Position numbers and translations under genes: made by a program
Notes under the pieces: generated by a model
Databases searched by the model: none
The model's input: the letters and a program-made list of their open reading frames with translations, nothing else
What the model was told of the DNA's origin: nothing
Shown here: piece after piece, positions 62,814 to 64,000 of the stretch
How the letters are laid out: every line of letters begins with the position of its first letter
Numbering within the stretch: position 1 is the first letter of the stretch
Assembly (NCBI GenBank): GCA_001942045.1
Contig: MSTD01000011.1
Span: 62,001-126,000, forward strand
Direction of reading: 5' to 3'
DNA: 64,000 nucleotides
Origin: Mycolicibacterium porcinum
GTDB lineage: Bacteria > Actinomycetota > Actinomycetes > Mycobacteriales > Mycobacteriaceae

Positions 62814-63578
62814 TCAGCCTTTCGCGATCAGACCGTCCACGATCCGATTGAAATCAGCTGTGCCGAAGGACACGTACTCGGCGAGGTTGGCGTAATCCAG
62901 CGACGCCATCACCTGCTGTTCCAGCTGGATGTTCATCAACCGCTTGGTGGCCTCGACCGCCTGCTTGGGTAAATCGATCAGCTTCTTCGCACAGGCGATC
63001 GCCTCGGCCAGCGGGTCCTCGACCACATGATTGGCCAGGCCCAGTTCCACGGCCCGCTGCGCCTTGATCCGCACACCGGTGAGCGCAAACTCCTTGGCCT
63101 GCAACAGGCTGATCTGCGAGCCCCACACCAGCGGACCACCGTCGGCGGCTACCAGTCCGATCTGGACGTGCGGATCGGCGAAGTGCGCGGTCTCGGCCAT
63201 GTAGACGACGTCGGACAGCGCGGCCAGGCTGCAACCCAGCCCGACGGCCGGGCCGTTCACCGCGGCGACCACCGGGATGCGGCAACGCACCATGCCGATG
63301 ACGAGGTCACGCCCGTGCTTGATCGTCTTCTGGCGCAAGGCTTCATCCCGCCGCAACTCGTCGAGGTAGTTGAAGTCACCGCCCGCCGAGAACGCCCGGC
63401 CGGCGCCGGTGATCACGGCCGCACGTGCCTCGGCATCCTCGTTGAGCTCTTCCCACAGCCGCGCGAGCCCGACGTGCAAGTTGTCGTTGACCGCGTTGAG
63501 TGCATCGGGACGGTTCAGCGTGATGATGCGCAGGGCGCCGTCGGCTTGCACATCGATTTCGTCTGGCATTCCGTACAT
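62814..63578 (-). CDS. enoyl-CoA hydratase/isomerase (crotonase family)
   Basis: A 254-residue crotonase: IITLNRPDALNAVND, FSAGGDFNYL, VNGPAVGLGCSLAALSDVV, HFADPHVQIGLVAADGG. ATG at 63578 or 63569. It follows the partial ACAD by 4 bp, so they are co-transcribed. Confidence 0.9.
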   Translation of the reverse strand: MYGMPDEIDVQADGALRIITLNRPDALNAVNDNLHVGLARLWEELNEDAEARAAVITGAGRAFSAGGDFNYLDELRRDEALRQKTIKHGRDLVIGMVRCRIPVVAAVNGPAVGLGCSLAALSDVVYMAETAHFADPHVQIGLVAADGGPLVWGSQISLLQAKEFALTGVRIKAQRAVELGLANHVVEDPLAEAIACAKKLIDLPKQAVEATKRLMNIQLEQQVMASLDYANLAEYVSFGTADFNRIVDGLIAKG

Positions 63579-63582
63579 CTGG

Positions 63583-64000
63583 TTAGACCCCTAGTCCGAG
63601 GATTCGTGACGCGATGATGTTCTTCTGGATCTGTGACGTGCCACCCATGACGCTCTGTGCCCGGCTGTACAGGTAGGCCTCGAGCAGTTCCGGGTCCTTG
63701 GTGCCGGTCACCGCGAGCGCGGCATGGCCGACGGACTGCTCGACCCACGTCATGAGCAGCTTGTCCAGCGAGCCGTCCGGGCCGTGCTTGAGCCCGTCGA
63801 GCTGTTCGGACAACCGCCGTCGCACGTGCAGACGCAGCATCTCAGCCTGCACCCCGGCCCAGGCCAGGTCCTCCGGCACCTTCCCGTCCACCCGAGAAGC
63901 CATCTCGCGCACGAGCTTTCCGTATCGCGCCGAGTAGCCAAGCGTCGACGGCTCACGCTCATGGCTCACCACGGTCATGGCCAGACGCCAACCGTCGCCG
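63583..64000 (-). CDS. acyl-CoA dehydrogenase, C-terminal part (5' end outside window)
   Basis: The frame enters at the window end with GDGWRLAMTVV, the segment after the beta domain in ACADs, and ends SRAQSVMGGTSQIQKNIIASR, the typical C-terminus. The N-terminal half lies beyond 64000. Co-transcribed with the hydratase at 62814. Confidence 0.85.
   Translation of the reverse strand, partial: GDGWRLAMTVVSHEREPSTLGYSARYGKLVREMASRVDGKVPEDLAWAGVQAEMLRLHVRRRLSEQLDGLKHGPDGSLDKLLMTWVEQSVGHAALAVTGTKDPELLEAYLYSRAQSVMGGTSQIQKNIIASRILGLGV

Overview
The window is GC-rich chromosomal DNA from an actinobacterium, most probably a fast-growing member of the Mycobacteriaceae (Mycolicibacterium type). The reasons are many GTG/TTG starts, 4-bp start/stop overlaps, numerous P450-3Fe-4S ferredoxin pairs, FadE-type acyl-CoA dehydrogenases, KstD-like flavoproteins, a mycofactocin-type short-chain dehydrogenase and a six-helix HAMP adenylate cyclase. 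No tRNA, rRNA, CRISPR array, transposase or phage gene was seen. Nearly everything is catabolic or regulatory.

Layout. 1-643: end of a NuoF-like flavoprotein and a ferredoxin. 727-4874: DUF35-thiolase fusion, hydrolase, two 3-hydroxyisobutyrate-dehydrogenase-like genes. 5025-7202: P450, ferredoxin, hydrolase. 10023-7308 (minus): P450, ferredoxin, DUF1330, luciferase-like oxidoreductase. 10305-14298: TetR, then acyl-CoA dehydrogenase + kinase-fold protein + quinone-oxidoreductase-like gene, a split version of the ACAD10/11 arrangement. 14255-18166: SnoaL-like protein, lone P450, SLATT-type membrane protein, unknown protein and TetR. 25191-18283 (minus): amidohydrolase, ACAD, SDR, CoA-transferase, thiolase, ACAD. 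25401-31316 (plus): carboxymuconolactone-decarboxylase-like, Rieske oxygenase, small partner, amidohydrolase, SnoaL-like, two-subunit ACAD. 33667-31373 (minus): enoyl-CoA hydratase and adenylate cyclase; 33894: TetR; 35083: mycofactocin-type SDR. 45849-35939 (minus): nine tightly packed genes (TetR, ferredoxin, P450, amidohydrolase, two M24 proteins, hydratase-like, double CoA-transferase, SDR). 56588-45964 (minus): ten-gene operon with mhpA/mhpB/mhpC-like genes, KstD-like desaturase, luciferase-like monooxygenase plus FMN reductase, cyclase-family hydrolase and SDRs. 56719-59083: IclR and a second KstD-like gene. 61145-59095 (minus): thiolase and MeaB GTPase. 61223-62740: two SDRs. 63583-62814 (minus): ACAD (partial) and hydratase.

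How it may work together. The strongest unifying signal is a palindrome, GAGAAT-N3-ATTCTC, found at divergent promoters throughout (10140, 25342, 33757, 34934, 56610, 61171; weaker at 34550). It ties the Rieske operon, the amidohydrolase/ACAD operon, the mhp/KstD operon, the IclR/KstD pair, the thiolase/MeaB and SDR pairs and the hydratase/cyclase pair into one candidate regulon, most economically controlled by the TetR at 33894. The gene content suggests breakdown of a cyclic (terpenoid-, steroid- or alicyclic-like) compound: oxygenation, CoA activation by transferases, beta-oxidation-like steps, ring desaturation to a phenol by KstD-like enzymes, ortho-hydroxylation (MhpA), meta cleavage (MhpB) and C-C hydrolysis (MhpC-like). 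The substrate cannot be read from sequence.
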